Source: Notamacropus eugenii (lineage: Eukaryota; Chordata; Mammalia; Diprotodontia; Macropodidae). Taken from it: a stretch of 64,000 nucleotides of DNA. The stretch covers positions 518,506,224 through 518,570,223 of the forward strand of contig NC_092872.1 of NCBI RefSeq assembly GCF_028372415.1, written 5' to 3'. The first letter of the stretch is position 1; each line of letters opens with the position of its first letter. Position numbers and translations under genes: made by a program. Shown one piece after another: positions 63,436 to 64,000 of this stretch. Under the pieces are notes generated by a model. The model did not search any database and was not told where the DNA came from. It saw nothing but the letters and a program-made list of their open reading frames with translations.

Positions 63436-64000
63436 TATTAATAATCTATCATTTTTATATAGCATCTGTCAATTTCGTATCCATTGTATCAGTGTATTCT
63501 TATAAGAGTCCTGTGAAATAGTTATGGATATTACCTTACTCACTTGATGGACTTGAACTCAGTTCCTTTGCATGTATTCTTTTCAGCGCTCTTCTCACTA
63601 TGTCTAGATATCTCTGCTTTCAAGTTCCACTCGGTGCATTAGGCTATTAAAGTTTCCCTGAGGGTTTCTTCCTCCTTTCCCCTTTCCCACTTTGATAAAT
63701 ACATCTTTAGAGCTGAGTTTCTCTAAGTCCTTGGGCACAGGTGTATTATCCTAGAGAGCCCCACTTTGGATGAGTGTCACCATGGTGCTTGCGCCTCGTA
63801 AAATTATAGGATTTAGAGACTTTGATAGAATTGTGTCAATTGGACTCAGGATGCTCCTGCTCTCTTTTTCCTGGGTTTTTTCTTCTGTCAGTCATACTCT
63901 CTGTTCCCCCAACATGCTGATACTCTGCCCTTTTCCCTTTAATCAAGGTATGGGAAGAGGTTCTGATATGCTCATTCACACTCATGTGTGTATGTGACCG
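63436..64000. other. Reverse MIR trace, then nothing recognised
   Basis: A MIR-like trace at 63440-63540 (TCATTTTTATATAGCATCTG). The remainder, including a frame reaching the window end (63770-63997), is unassigned. Confidence 0.4.

Overview
This window looks like non-coding nuclear DNA from a marsupial, intergenic or intronic. The inference rests on its repeats. The commonest are tRNA-headed SINEs with an RTE-type tail, of the marsupial Mar1/WSINE kind. A second marsupial SINE ends in a CTTTGGCAACAAAGGATGAAC-like tail. There are also THER/MIR and L2 copies at high density, marsupial-type L1s with ORF1 and ORF2 remnants, and palindromic hAT-type MITEs. The repertoire resembles that of the opossum Monodelphis, but I cannot fix the species. 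No bacterial, viral or organellar gene organisation is present.

I find no convincing host protein-coding gene, no functional tRNA or rRNA and no CRISPR. The longest open frames belong to L1 ORF1 (5252-5818), to in-phase tandem repeats (8885-9536 and 42964-43650) or to chance.

Layout. 0.1-4.2 kb: SINE, MIR and L2 mosaic. 4.2-7.1 kb: a near full-length, minus-strand, ORF1-only L1 (HAL1-like) bounded by a 9-bp target duplication. 7.1-12.5 kb: MIR/L2 mosaic, a coding-phase minisatellite at 9.0-9.4 kb and a GT/GA/CAGAGA microsatellite at 12.3 kb. 12.5-19 kb: old SINEs, a possible LTR near 15.3-16.0 kb, an L1 3' end and an RTE fragment. 19.08-19.34 kb: a hAT MITE. 19.57-22.99 kb: a plus-strand composite L1 inserted into an L2, with target duplications and a later nested SINE. 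23-30 kb: L2/MIR, an ACT array beside a 44-bp inverted repeat, and a purine-rich array. 30.07-31.31 kb: a palindromic MITE split by an L1 with a 14-bp target duplication. 32.0-32.7 kb: repeat-free AT-rich DNA with homeodomain-type sites. 34.9-36.3 kb: an L1 ORF1 remnant. 36.5-37.2 kb: one ACT array split by a SINE. 37.9-38.1 kb: an intact palindromic MITE. 40.2-40.9 kb: an L1 3' end. 43.1-43.6 kb: a 544-bp GAT/GGT array. 45-50.3 kb: CR1-like and L2 LINE remnants, including a degenerate L2 reverse transcriptase. 53-64 kb: several repeat-free blocks (53.4, 58.1, 60.9 and 62.1 kb) mixed with hAT MITEs, MIRs and an L1 nested in an L2.

The window therefore records successive transposition. Old L2, MIR and hAT elements form the substrate. 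L1s and SINEs inserted into them, and several SINE 3' tails grew into trinucleotide arrays. The repeat-free islands are the best places to look for function, probably regulatory. Every family assignment is from pattern recognition; none was checked by a database search.
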